A stretch of DNA of 64,000 nt from CADEEN01 sp963751775 (lineage in GTDB: Bacteria; Pseudomonadota; Gammaproteobacteria; Burkholderiales; Burkholderiaceae_C), in NCBI GenBank assembly GCA_963751775.1, contig CAVVVW010000013.1, positions 124,001 through 188,000 on the forward strand. The letters are read 5' to 3'. Positions within the stretch are counted from its first letter, which is position 1. Each line of letters begins with the position of its first letter. The position numbers were made by a program, and so were the translations under genes. This document shows positions 1-10,042 of the stretch, piece by piece. The notes beneath the pieces were generated by a model. That model ran no database searches. It was given only the letters and a program-made list of their open reading frames with translations, and was not told the origin of the DNA.

Positions 1-363
1 CTCGGCCTGCAGCGGGAACGGCGCACCCGAGTCGGGGCCGCCCGCAAACTTCGGTACGGCGTGGGCGTGCAGATGGTCGACGATGTCGCCATAGAAGCCG
101 AGGTTCATCTTGTCGGCGCCCAGGACCTCCTGCACGACCCGCGCGACAGCGCTCACTTCGTCGACGAAGCGATGGCGCTCAGGTGCGTCGAGGTCGAACA
201 ATTCTCGAACGTGCACGCGCGAGGCGATCACGCAGCGCCCGGGATGCCGTGGGTCGGGCAGCATGTAGATGCGACTGGCCGGCCAGGCCGCAAGCGCCAG
301 CAAGCCCGATGGCGCGCCGGGCTCGGGAGCGGCGCAGTACTTGCAGAGCGTGGCCCCGCTCAT
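1..363 (-). CDS. HIT (histidine triad) family protein, partial
   Basis: The frame opens at an ATG at 363 and runs off the left edge, so only the first 121 residues are present. They carry the histidine triad H97-L-H99-A-H101 in the context DHLHAHAVPKF, the nucleotide-binding/hydrolase signature of the HIT superfamily. A CxxC pair (C7, C10) near the start could bind zinc, as in some HIT proteins; that is inference. Family members hydrolyse or transfer nucleoside phosphates in the cytoplasm, and the substrate cannot be told from here. The gene lies 9 bp downstream of the binding-protein gene on the same strand and may be cotranscribed with it. Confidence 0.85.
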   Translation of the reverse strand, partial: MSGATLCKYCAAPEPGAPSGLLALAAWPASRIYMLPDPRHPGRCVIASRVHVRELFDLDAPERHRFVDEVSAVARVVQEVLGADKMNLGFYGDIVDHLHAHAVPKFAGGPDSGAPFPLQAE

Positions 364-372
364 CGACGGTGG

Positions 373-1532
373 CTACTTGCCCAGCGGCGGCAGCGTTTCC
401 TTGACCACCAGTTTGCCGTCCCGCACCTCGACGATGAAGCTGTCGCGATCGATGTCACCCTTGTCGTCGAAGGTCACGTCGAGCAGGACGCCGGGCTGGT
501 CGGCAGCCTTGATCGTCAGGCCGTGCATCACCTTCGCCGCGGCCAGGCGGTCGAGCTTGCCCACCTTCTCGACCGCGGCCTTGAGCATGTAGACACCGAT
601 GTAGCCCTTGATGCCGTTGTGGTCCGGCGTGAAGCCATAGGCCTTTTCGAACTTGGCCTTGTAGGCGCGGATGGAGGCTTGCGGCGCGTCGGCCGTGAGT
701 CTCGGCGTGGCCGGTGGCGCCATTGGCGGCGTCGGCCGCGAGCTCGATCACCTTCTGGCTGACGAGTGTCACGTCGCCGACGATGGGTTTGGTCCAGCCC
801 TGCTTGCGCAATTCTTTCAGCGCGCGCGCCGACTCCTCTTCGTTCAGGTAGACGAAGAGCGCGTCGGCGTTGGCCTGCTTGGCCTTGAGCACCGGCGCGG
901 CAGAAGTCGATCTGGCCGGCTTCGGTCGAGATGTCGGCCACCACCTTGACGCCGTAGGTCTCCAGGGCCTTGGTGGCAGCGTCGCGGCCCGGCTTGCCGA
1001 AATCGTTGTTGACGAACAGCACCGCAACGGTCTTGGCCTTCAGGTTGTTGGCGATGTACTTCGCCACCTTGGGCATCGACGTCGTCTGCGTGAAACCGGT
1101 GCGGAAGATGTATGGGTTGCCTTGCTGCGTGACGTTGGCCCCCGCCGCGGCGGTGAAGTTGGGGATCTCGCCGCGTCGCGTCTCGGCCTGGCTGACCATG
1201 ATCGAGCCCGAGAACACCGGGCCGAAGACCGCGAACACGCCGTCGTCCACCGCCTTGGCGGCCAGCCCCTTGGCCACGCCCGGGTTGGTCTGCGTGTCGG
1301 CCGTCGTGTACTCGATCTGGCGCCCGAGGATCCCGCCGGCCGCGTTGACTTCCTTGATCCCGAGTTCGACACCGTTCTTGAACATGGTGCCCGCCGTGGC
1401 GCCCGAGCCCGACAGCTCGACGATATTGGCGATCTTGATGGGTGGCTTGGCTTGCGCCCAGGCCGGCGCCAAGCCGACGCCCAGGGCCGCGAGTGCGCAG
1501 ACGGTGAACAGGTGTCGCATTGAGGGATTCAT
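373..1532 (-). CDS. ABC transporter periplasmic substrate-binding protein, branched-chain amino acid type (two frameshifts)
   Basis: About 386 codons once two single-base shifts (near 900 and 710) are joined. The start ATG at 1532 follows AAGGAGAC. Residues 1 to about 27 form a signal peptide ending in AWAQA. The mature part opens with IKIANIVELSGSGATAG, typical of the type I periplasmic binding fold (LivK/Peripla_BP_6), and conserved segments continue through all three frames to a C-terminus ending LPPLGK. It should bind an amino acid, carboxylate or aromatic acid in the periplasm and deliver it to a Liv-type permease; no permease is adjacent. It sits directly downstream of a FAD-linked oxidase, suggesting that the ligand is the oxidase substrate or a precursor (inference). 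Confidence 0.85.
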
Positions 1533-1564
1533 GAAGTCTCCTTGTGAGTTGAAGGGTTGGTCAC

Positions 1565-2968
1565 TTAGACCACCTTGCCCGGGTTGAGCAAATTCTTCGG
1601 ATCCAGCGCCGCCTTGAGCGTGCGCATCAGGGCGATCTGTTCGGGTGAGCGCGCATGCGCGAGCCAGCGGCGCTTGAGCGTGCCGATGCCGTGTTCGGCC
1701 GAGACCGTGCCGTCGTACTCGCGCACCAGGCCATAGACGATGTCTTCGACCTCCTCCTTTGGCTGCTCGGCAGCACCCGGCCGGTAGATCACGATGTGCA
1801 CGTTGCCGTCGCCGATGTGGCCGTAGAACACGCTCTCGCAGCCTGGCACGCGCTGCGCCAGCACCGCCTTGCAGCGGCGCGCGTAGTCGTCCATGGCGCC
1901 GATGGGCAGGCCGATATCGAAGGCCATGTGGCCGGGCCAAAGCTGGTGCAGCTCGCCCACCGCATCTCGCGCGTGCCAGAAGGCCTTCTGGTCGGCCACC
2001 GATTGAGCGACCACGGCGTTCGGAATCGTGCCGTCGGCCATCAGCGTCTCGAGCCAGGCTTCAAAGCGCGGCGCGTCGATCGCCTGGTCGGTGCCCAGAG
2101 CTTCGACGAGCACGTAGGCGCCGTAGCTGCGGCCGTCGGCGTGGAATGGGTTGCGCACGCTGGGCACGCTGGACGTGATCAGCGACCAGTAGTCGGGCCA
2201 CATCGCCTCGAAGGCGCTCATTTGCGGCCGCCGAGCTCGCGCTCTAGATGAACGTCAGCCCAAACAGCGCGATCAGGTGTTCCAGCGAAATCGGTGGCGA
2301 CCAGCGAGGACGCCGGCTTCGGGAACAGGCGCAACACCGCGCGCGTGATGATGCCCAGCGTGCCTTCGCTGCCGATGAACAGGTGCTTGAGGTCGTAGCC
2401 GGCGTTGTTCTTCATCATCTTGTTCAGGCTCGTCATCACGGTGCCGTCGGCCAGCACCGCCTCGAGCCCGAGCACCAGGTCGCGCGCCATGCCGTAGCGG
2501 ATCACGCGGTTGCCGCCGGCGTTGGTGGAGAGGTTGCCGCCGATCGCGCAGGAGCCGCGCGCGCCCAGGTCGAGCGGGAGAAAAGCCCGCGGCGTCGGCC
2601 GCCTGCTGCACGGCCTCCAGCGGTGTGCCGGCCTGTACGGTCATCGTCGCGGCAGCGCGCTCGACCTCCTCGACGCCACCAGGCGTTCGAGCGACAGCGC
2701 GATCTGGTCGGGCGCCGCGCGTGCGCCGCCGCACAGGCCGCTCATCCCACCCTCCGGCACGACCGCGACACCGTGCGTGTGGCAGATGCGCATGGCCGCC
2801 GCCACGCCAGTCGGGTCGGCCGGCCGCACGACGGCCATCGGTGTGCTCGGCGCCATGCCGCTGTAATCGTTGCAGTTGCGCGCCGGCACGTCGGCGCCGA
2901 CGAGCACCGCTGGCCGGCGCCGAGCGCCATGCGCATTTCGGCGATCGCTTATCTAAATTGTGATTCAA
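1565..2968 (-). CDS. FAD-linked oxidase, GlcD/D-lactate dehydrogenase type (at least three frameshifts)
   Basis: Fragments in several frames join into one FAD-binding PCMH-type oxidase. The N-terminal part has a flavin-binding segment VVPEGGMSGLCGGA. The middle has GSEGTLGIITRAVLRLFPKP, a hallmark of the FAD-oxidase C-terminal domain junction. The C-terminal part has YGHIGDGNVHIVIYRPG and EHGIGTLKRRWL, both characteristic of GlcD/Dld enzymes that oxidise D-2-hydroxy acids. Breaks lie near 2900, 2600 and 2240. The exact start is uncertain: in-frame candidates lie at about 2936-2968 and overlap the end of the next gene upstream. The enzyme is expected to pass electrons to the respiratory chain at the inner membrane. 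Neighbours suggest a small hydroxy-acid catabolic operon under the GntR regulator at 3938. Confidence 0.75.
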
Positions 2969-3828
2969 GCAGGCCATAACGTTCGTCCAGTTGTTGGTGG
3001 AAGCCGAGGTCGACCAGCTCGCAGTACTGCGCGTAGCTCACCATCCCGTGCGAGGCGCCGCGCGGCGTGCCGGCGCGTTGCAGTTCGGTCAGGGCGTCGG
3101 ATACGGCCTTCACCGCGGTGAACAGCGCCGTGACGGCGTAGAGAACCGCCTGGAAGCCCATCTGCTGCAGGTCGGCTCGCCGTCAGCGCCGTGGTCTCGT
3201 TGCCGTCGACGATCGAGACCACCTTGGGTCCCTCGACCGCGCGCGCCACCGCCTCGACTTCGGCGATCTTCTTGATGCCGTCGACGAAGACCAGGTCGAC
3301 GCCCGCATCCTGGTAGAGCTTGGCGCGGCGGATCGCCTCGGCGATGCCCGCGGCCGGCAGTGCATCGGTGCGGCCGATGATCAGAGATCGCGTCGCTGCC
3401 GCGCGCGGCGAGGGCGCAGCGCAGCCGGCTGACGTTTCCTCTGCGTCCATCAGCCGGATGCCGGCGAGCTGGCCGCAGCGCTTGGGCGCCACCTGGTCTT
3501 CGAGGTGGATCGCGGCCACGCCGGCCTGCAGGTATTCGCGCACCGTGCGGTGGATGTTCGACGGGCCGCCGTAGCCGGTGTCGGCATCGGCGATCACCGG
3601 GATGTCGACCGCGCGCACCATGTCGCGCGCGTGCGTGGTCATCTCGGTCTGGGTCAGCAGGCCGATGTCGGGCTTGCCCAGGCGGTGGCGGTGGCGCCGA
3701 AGCCGGTCATGTAGACCGCGGGGAAGCCGGCCCTTTGCACCAGCCGGGCGGTGATCGCGTCGGACGCGCCGGGGGCCATCACGATGGTGCCGGCGTCGAG
3801 CTGGCGGCGTAGCTGGGGCGGCGGGCAT
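2949..3828 (-). CDS. Isocitrate lyase/PEP mutase superfamily enzyme (frameshifted)
   Basis: The reconstructed product resembles 2-methylisocitrate lyase and oxaloacetate decarboxylase. Visible signatures are IVMAPGASDAITARL near the N-terminus, IADADTGYGG (metal-binding aspartates of the TIM barrel), HLEDQVAPKRCGQL (the active-site KRCG loop) and IIGRTDAL. Breaks lie near 3690 and 3180. The C-terminus reads LGFHQQLDERYG. The family cleaves or forms C-C or P-C bonds on 2-oxo/2-hydroxy acids using magnesium. Which member this is cannot be decided from sequence alone. The visible frame starts at 3828; a frameshift near the N-terminus makes the true start uncertain. It is divergent from a GntR regulator. 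Confidence 0.8.
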
Positions 3829-3837
3829 GATGGCTAT

Positions 3838-3867
3838 AATCTAGATGTAAGGTACCGTGTGGGACAA
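3838..3867 (-). promoter_or_regulatory. Candidate promoter/operator between the lyase gene and the GntR gene
   Basis: Reading leftward, TTGTCC (3862-3867) and TAGATT (3838-3843) are separated by 18 bp, an acceptable sigma-70 arrangement for the lyase gene. An 8-bp palindrome ATCTAGAT (3839-3846) overlaps the -10 box and GGTACC lies in the spacer, so a repressor could sit here. On the other strand TATAAT occurs at 3835-3840 but has no good -35. The link to the GntR product is inferred from divergence only. Confidence 0.3.
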
Positions 3868-3937
3868 AGGCTTTACCAGCGATCTGCCTTGTACGCCGTG
3901 CCTTACACGCGAGGGTCGACTCCCACACTGCGGGCAC

Positions 3938-4646
3938 ATGAAGAAGTTCGACTTCGAGACCCCGAAGTCGCTGACCGAGATCGTGGCGGGGCGCCTGCGC
4001 GAGGCCATCGTCGATGGCGAATTTCGTCTCGGCGAACTGATCTCGGAGGAGACGCTGGCGCAGTCTTTGGCGTCAGCCGCACGCCGGTGCGCGACGCGCT
4101 GACCCTGCTGCAGACCACCGGCCTGGTGGAGATCCGCGCCAAGCGCGGCAGCTTCGTCTTCCAGCCTACTGAACCGGACATTCGCGCGATGTGCGACTTT
4201 CGCGTCGTGCTGGAGGTGCACGCCGCGACGCTGTCGCATGGGCAGGACAAGGCGGGGATGGTGGCCGACATGAAAGCGTGCTCGCGGAGATGGTGGCGGC
4301 GGATGTGGCCAACGACTCGGTGCGTTATGGCCGCACGGACACCGCATTCCACGAGGCGCTGTTCACGCGCTGCGGCAACGCCTATGTGCGCGACGCGTAT
4401 CGCTTGCTCTCCGGCAAGGTGGCGGCGCTGCGCACCAACCTGTCGCGTCAGTTCGCCGATGCACGCGCGGTGTCGCTGAACGAACACCGCAAGATCGTCT
4501 CGCTGGTGGCTCGCGGCGACTTCGCCGGCCTCGAGCGACTGTTGCAGGTGCACGTCGGCCGCACGATCGAGGCGTACCGCACTTCGCTTCATCCAGCGCC
4601 ACCGGCCACGACGATCGCGGCTGCGGCCAGTAAATCACGAGGTTGA
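3938..4646 (+). CDS. GntR-family regulator with FCD ligand domain (two frameshifts)
   Basis: The start at 3938 (MKKFDFETPKSL) is preferred over an upstream in-frame ATG because homology begins here. The N-terminal winged helix reads TEIVAGRLREAIVDGEF then, after a shift near 4070, SRTPVRDALTLLQTTGLVEI, the classical GntR recognition region. The C-terminal part is FCD-like: FHEALFTRCGN and NEHRKIVSLVARGDFAGLERLLQVHV, with the histidines that bind metal in that family. A second shift lies near 4275. FCD regulators are usually repressors released by a small carboxylic acid. Here the likely target is the divergent lyase/oxidase genes (inference). Confidence 0.85.
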
Positions 4647-4780
4647 AGACACGCCCGCCGTAGCAAGCCGAATGGCCCGGCGGCAGATCGGCAATACGAC
4701 ACGCTCGCTGTTCACGCGAAGCCGAACGGCTCAAGTCCTGCCAACCACACGACGAAGACCTGTGCATCAGGACACTTCTC

Positions 4781-5467
4781 GTGTGGAAACCCATCACTGC
4801 GTTCGCGGCAGCGCTGCTGGCTTTACCTGCATGCCTCGCCGCCGACTTGACCCCGACCGAAATGCGGTGGCTGCGCGGCGCCTGGCCGGTCATCGTCTTC
4901 GTCAGGAATGTGAACCTGCCGCTCGACATCGTCGTGCAGCCGCAGGACAGCCCCGGCGCCGCACCGCTGGCATTGGCCTTCGTGGACGGCCGTTGCAAGC
5001 TCGTACTCTCGATGCGAGGCAACGCACAAGCAGAGGCTACGCTCGAACGCATCGAGCCGGACATTCTCGACGCCACGCTCGAACTCATGGCAGCGCATGA
5101 GCTGGGCCATTGCCGGCGCTACCTCGACGGCGCCTGGTACGGACTGCCCGCCGGCTTCAACGCCACGCTGCCGGAAGCGCTGCGCCCGGAATTGCGCACT
5201 GACTACGTGAACATGAAGGCGGCCCGCCGCGAAGAGGGATACGGCGACCTGGTCGGCCTTGCCTGGGCACAGCAGCAGCATCCTCGGCAGTACGCCAGAC
5301 TGCATGCGTGGCTGGTGAGCGAACGATCGCGCGACTTGCTACCCGGCAGTCACCACGACACGCTGGCATGGGTGCGCCTGGCCCAAGACGGTGGGTCGCT
5401 GGCGGGTCCATCGATCTTCGCGGCGGCCGACCGCCTCTGGGCGGTCGGGCTCGCTGTCGGGGAATAG
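4781..5467 (+). CDS. Exported putative zinc metallopeptidase-like protein
   Basis: Uninterrupted frame of 228 codons starting with GTG at 4781, preceded by AGGACAC. The first 21 residues form a signal peptide (hydrophobic core AFAAALLALPACLA). A zinc-binding HExxH motif occurs as AAHELGHCRR near residue 107. Downstream, EEGYGDLVGLAW resembles the third-ligand segment (E/D) found in small gluzincin-like proteins. The remainder matches no family I recognise. It probably acts in the periplasm or is secreted; substrate unknown. No operon partner is evident, and the next gene starts 247 bp later. Proteolytic activity is inferred from the motif only. Confidence 0.6.
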   Translation: MWKPITAFAAALLALPACLAADLTPTEMRWLRGAWPVIVFVRNVNLPLDIVVQPQDSPGAAPLALAFVDGRCKLVLSMRGNAQAEATLERIEPDILDATLELMAAHELGHCRRYLDGAWYGLPAGFNATLPEALRPELRTDYVNMKAARREEGYGDLVGLAWAQQQHPRQYARLHAWLVSERSRDLLPGSHHDTLAWVRLAQDGGSLAGPSIFAAADRLWAVGLAVGE

Positions 5468-5714
5468 AGGCCCGTCAGTTCCTCCTGCCACCGCGCAAGA
5501 GCGCGCCCGGGCAGTGCCAACTGGATCACCTTGAGAACAGAGGGCATCGGCGGGCGGCCTATCGCGCGGAACGCCTGCAAGCGCATGATGGCCCGGCCTG
5601 TTTGCGCCAGCGCAAACCAGTGCAAAATTCTTTGCGCAGGATTGCTCCCGCGTCACGTGCCTTTCCGGCAGTGGTTCAGAATGTTGCAGCGCAACACAAA
5701 CTGTCGGAGGCTCC

Positions 5715-6531
5715 ATGGAATTCCTGAACAGGGTCGCAGTCAGTCACGGGTGGCGGCAGCGGCATCGGCCGCGCGGTGGCCGCCGCGATGGCGCGGCGCG
5801 ACGTGACGGCCATCGCACTCGTCGACGTGAGCGAGGCGGTCGAAGACGTCGCCGAGAAGCTCAATGCCGAAGCCGGACGCACGGTCGCGATTCCCTTCCA
5901 GGGCGACACGACCGACGAGAAGTTTCGTGCCGCCGTCTTCGACGCGATCAGCCGCAAGTACGGCCCGGTGTCGCTCTGCGTGCCGGCCGCGGGCATCACC
6001 CGTGACGAGCTGGCCGTGCGCGTCGACAAGAGCACCGGCAAGGCGCGCATCTATCCGATGGAGCAGTTCAAGCTCGTCGTCGACGTGAACCTCATCGCGC
6101 CCGTGTACTGGGCGCTGGAGATGATCGGGCGCGTCGCCGAGAATCGCGCCGCCAAGGGCCTGAAGCGCTGGACCCCCGACGAGGGCATGCAAGGCTCCGT
6201 CGTGTTCATCGGCTCGATCTCGTCGCAGGGCAACCGTGGCCAGATCTCCTACGCCAGCACCAAGGCCGGTCTGGAGGGAGCGGCAGCGACGATCATGAAG
6301 GAGGCGATGTACTACGGCGTGCGCTGCAGCGTCATCCACCCCGGCTTCACCGACACGCCGATGGTGCGCGCGATGGGCGCCGAATACGTGGCCAAGAACA
6401 TCCTGCCGTACACGCAGCTCGGCCGACTGATCCAGCCGGCCGAGATCGCCGACGCCATCTGCTTCATGCTGGCGAACTCGGCCGTCAGTGGCGAGCTCTG
6501 GGTCGACGCCGGCTGGCACGCACCGGCGTAG
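5715..6531 (+). CDS. Short-chain dehydrogenase/reductase (one frameshift)
   Basis: The start ATG at 5715 follows CGGAGG. A one-base shift near 5742 separates the first residues from the rest; joining them restores the NAD(P)-binding TGGGSGIG motif at the N-terminus. Later landmarks are the catalytic serine and tyrosine-lysine in GSISSQGNRGQISYASTK and the C-terminal VSGELWVDAGW typical of FabG/PhaB-like SDRs. Length is about 270 residues, normal for classical SDRs. It lies 58 bp upstream of phaC on the same strand, so acetoacetyl-CoA/3-hydroxyacyl-CoA chemistry for polyester synthesis is plausible. The sequence by itself supports only a generic oxidoreductase. Confidence 0.85.
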
Positions 6532-6589
6532 CGCGCCAGAGCGACGACGTACAGGAGACACAACTTCACCCCCGCACCGAGGTGCAGTC

Positions 6590-8336
6590 ATGAACGAAGC
6601 ACGCAAGCCGGCCCCCACCACGCAAGACGTCGATCGCGACTTCCGCGCCCAGGTGGCACAGATGACGGCCGGACTCGCGCCGACGGCCTTCACCACCGCC
6701 TGGGCCGACTGGGTCTCGCACCTGGCCCTGTCGCCGTCCAAGCAGCGTGAGATTCAACGCAACGCCTCGGTGCGGGCGGGCGACACCTGGATGTTCGCGC
6801 TGCGCGCGCTTGCCGGGGCCCCGACGTCGCCCGCAGAGGGCCTGGATGGCGAGGCCGATCGGCGCTTCGCGGCCGAGGCCTGGTCGCAGTTTCCGTTCAA
6901 CGTCTTCGCGCGTGCGTACCAGAACAACGTGGCGCTGATGAACGAGGCCGTTCGCGGCATCAGCGGCGTGAGCGAATACCACACCCAGCTGCTGGAGTTC
7001 GCGGTGCGCGTGCTGGCCGACTCGACATCGCCGTCGAACAGCCTGCTGTCGAACCCGGAGCTGCTGGCGCAGACCCGCGAGGAGCAGGGACAGAACCTGG
7101 TGCGCGGGTTCAAGAACGTGATCGAGGACCTGGGGCGCACGCTGAAGGGCAACGCACCGGCGGGCACCGATGAATTCGAAGTCGGCAGGAATGTCGCCGT
7201 GACGCCGGGCAAGGTCGTGTTCCGCAACGAGCTGATCGAGCTGATTCAGTACGCGCCGGCCACCGCCCTCGGTGCATGCCGAGCCGGTGCTGATCGTGCC
7301 GGCCTGGATCATGAAGTACTACATCCTCGACCTGAGCCCGCGCAATTCGTTGGTCAAGTACCTCGTCGATCAGGGCCACACCGTGTTCATGATGTCGTGG
7401 AAGAACCCCGACGAGAGGGACCGCGACCTCGGCATGGACGACTATGTCGAAACGGGCTTGCGCGCCGCGCTCGACGCCGTCAGCGCCATCGTGCCCAAGC
7501 GCAAGGTCCACGCCGTGGGCTACTGCATCGGCGGCACCCTGCTCGCCATCGGCGCGGCCGCCATGGCGCGCGACAAGGACGAGCGGCTGGCATCGATCAC
7601 GATGTTCGCCGCGCAGACCGACTTCTCCGAACCGGGCGAACTGGCCTTCTTCGTCAACCCCAGCCAGCTGGCGATGCTCGAAGCCACGATGCACAAGAAG
7701 GGCGTGCTCGAGAGCAAGCAGATGGGCGGCGCGTTCGCGATGCTGCGCGCGCGGGATCTGCTCTGGCAGCCGATCGTCAACCAGTACCTCAAGGGCCAGC
7801 GCGACCGCATGATCGACCTCATGGCCTGGAACGCCGACGGCACGCGCATGCCGTGGCGCATGCACTCCGAATACCTGTATCGGCTCTACCTCGACAACGA
7901 ACTGGCCACCAACCGCTTTCCGGTCGGCGGCAAGCTGGTGCGCCTGTCGGACATCGGCGTGCCGATGTTCGTGGTGGGCACCGAGGCGGATCACGTGGCG
8001 CCATGGAAGTCGGTCTACAAGGTGGACAACCTCGTGCGCTCGGACGACCTCACATTCCTGCTCACCGCCGGTGGTCACAACGCCGGCATCGTGGCCGGCC
8101 CCGTGCATCCCAAGCGCCATTACCGCATGCGCACGCGCCGCCTGGCCGACCCGCACCTGGCACCGGAGGACTGGATGGAGGCCGCGCCGAAGTTCGAAGG
8201 CTCCTGGTGGCCGGCCTGGCAGCAGTGGCTGGCGGCGCATTCCAGCGGCAAGGTCAAGCCGCGCGCGGTGGGCGCAGCGGGCAAGGGCTATCCGTCGATC
8301 GACGAGGCACCGGGACAATACGTCAGGCAGCGCTAG
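6590..8336 (+). CDS. phaC: Class I poly(3-hydroxyalkanoate) synthase (one frameshift)
   Basis: About 582 codons starting at ATG 6590, with a single-base shift near 7268 just before HAEPVLIVPAWIMKYY. The product polymerises 3-hydroxyacyl-CoA into storage polyester on cytoplasmic granules. The lipase-like box GYCIGG carries the catalytic cysteine (codon near 7524, about residue 311). The catalytic aspartate lies near GTEADHVAPW and the histidine in TAGGHNAG. The N-terminal half (FARAYQNNVALMNEAVRGI) and the total length fit class I synthases that work without PhaE or PhaR. An SDR precedes it. No phasin or depolymerase gene is adjacent, which is usual when pha genes are scattered. Confidence 0.93.
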
Positions 8337-8440
8337 GCAAGATCGCGGGTGTCTCGGACGCGGCCATGGCCGCGGCGTTGATTGCTGTCTACGCGCCGAC
8401 GAAGTAGATTGCCCGGCATTCCCCTACCGGAGAAAAGACC

Positions 8441-9241
8441 ATGAAGACGAAGCTTCTCAGCGCGCTGCTCGCGCTCTTGCTCACCGCCCCCGCCATTGCG
8501 CTGGCCGCGATCACGGAGACGCCGGTCACCTACAAGGATGGCGACACGACGCTGAGGGGCTTCGTCGTGGTCGACACAGCGAATAACGCCAAACGGCCCG
8601 GAATCATCGTGGTGCACGAATGGTGGGGCATCACCAAGCATATGCACAACGAGGCGCGGCGCCTGGCGAGCCAGGGCTACGTCGCGTTGATCGCTGACAT
8701 GTACGGCGACGCGAAGACCGCCGACAATCCGGCAGACGCGGGTGCCCTCTCCGGCTCGGTGATGAAGAACCCGCAGGCGATGGAGTCTCGCTTCAACGCC
8801 GCGCGCGCCGAGCTCGCAAAGCAGCCGGCGGTCGACGCCTCGCGCATCGGAGCGATCGGCTACTGCTTCGGCGGAGCGGTGGTACTCAACATGGCGCGCG
8901 CGGGCGCCGATCTCGCTGGCGTCGCGGGCTTCCACGCCTCGCTCGGCCTGAACACGCCCGCGCCCGCACCCGGCACGGTCAAGGCAAAGATCCTCGTCCT
9001 CAACGGCGCCGACGACCCGTTCATCAAGAAGGAGCAGTACGTCCAGTTCGAGAGCGACCTAAGGGCGGCGAAGGCCAATTTCAACGTGATCACGTATCCC
9101 GGCGCGGTGCACGCGTTCACGAACCCCGAGGCGACCGAGCTCGGCAAGAAGTTCAACCTGCCGCTTCGCTACGACGCGAAGGTGAACGAGCAAGCCGAGG
9201 CCGAGGCGACCAAGTTCTTCGCCGAGGTCTTCAAGAGGTAG
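8441..9241 (+). CDS. Exported dienelactone hydrolase family protein
   Basis: Intact 266-residue protein; ATG at 8441 follows GGAGAAAAG. Residues 1-22 form a signal peptide (LLSALLALLLTAPAIALA). The alpha/beta-hydrolase fold shows a cysteine nucleophile in GYCFGG (C142), an aspartate in NGADDPF (about D192) and a histidine in PGAVHAF (H224), the Cys-Asp-His triad of dienelactone hydrolases. HEWWGITKHMHNEARRLA is a further family signature. Classical DLH is a cytoplasmic enzyme of chlorocatechol degradation; exported relatives like this one are generic hydrolases with unknown substrates. It follows phaC by 104 bp. Confidence 0.9.
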   Translation: MKTKLLSALLALLLTAPAIALAAITETPVTYKDGDTTLRGFVVVDTANNAKRPGIIVVHEWWGITKHMHNEARRLASQGYVALIADMYGDAKTADNPADAGALSGSVMKNPQAMESRFNAARAELAKQPAVDASRIGAIGYCFGGAVVLNMARAGADLAGVAGFHASLGLNTPAPAPGTVKAKILVLNGADDPFIKKEQYVQFESDLRAAKANFNVITYPGAVHAFTNPEATELGKKFNLPLRYDAKVNEQAEAEATKFFAEVFKR

Positions 9242-9383
9242 CCCCCGCGCTCGGGCGCGGCTACATAGGGACAGGAATCCATTCGCGCCCACGCTCCGAA
9301 GCACGGGCGGCGCCGGAGCGTGATCGGGGCCGGTATGCTCGCAGCGCCCACCAACCCGAGGCCGCGCGCCGGGAACTGCCACC

Positions 9384-10042
9384 ATGCCGTTGAAGCACGA
9401 CACCCTGCAGCCACTGAATGCCGCGGTGATTTCGGACACGCTCGACAGCCTCGGGCTGATGCAGCAGGCGATGAAGCCCTTCATGCGCCCACTGGACGAC
9501 TCGCTACAACTCATTGGCCGCGCACGCACCGGCCTGTACATGCCGGTGTACGCACCGCCGGCCAAGGGTGAGAACCCCTACGAGGTGGAGATCGCGCTCG
9601 TCGATGACCTGCGCCGGGCGACGTTGTCGTGCTGGCCTGCGACGGCCCCACCGAGCGCATCGCACCCTGGGGCGAGTTGCTCTCCACGGCCAGCGTGGCG
9701 CGTGGCGCGGCCGGCTGCGTCACCGACGGCCTCGTGCGCGACGTGAAGCAGATCCGCGAGATGCGCTTTCCGGTGTTCTGCGGCGGCATCGGGCCACTCG
9801 ACACCAAGGGCCGCGCGCGCATGGTCGAGCGCGACGTGCCAGTGATATGCGCCGGCGTCACCGTACGCCGTGGCGACCTCGTGTTCGGCGACGTCGACGG
9901 CGTGGTCGTTATCCCGCAAGAGGTGGAGCAGGAGGTCGTGCGTCGTGCGCTCGAGAAGGTCGCGGGCGAGAACCAGTCGCGCGAGGCGCTGCAGCGAGGG
10001 GAAAAGCTGGCCGACGTGTTTCGGCGCCTCGGGATCCTGTAG
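9384..10042 (+). CDS. RraA-family protein / HMG-type aldolase-like (one frameshift)
   Basis: ATG at 9384; about 219 residues after joining a shift near 9622. Recognisable RraA-fold segments are WGELLSTASVARGAAGCVTDGLVRD, FPVFCGGIGPLDTKGR and GDLVFGDVDGVVVIP. The family includes the RNase E regulator RraA and 4-hydroxy-4-methyl-2-oxoglutarate/oxaloacetate aldolases; the G-x(20)-R-D metal/substrate site (DGLVRD) is kept, which favours an aldolase-like role. Stand-alone position, away from any protocatechuate meta-cleavage genes, so a specific substrate cannot be assigned. Confidence 0.8.
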
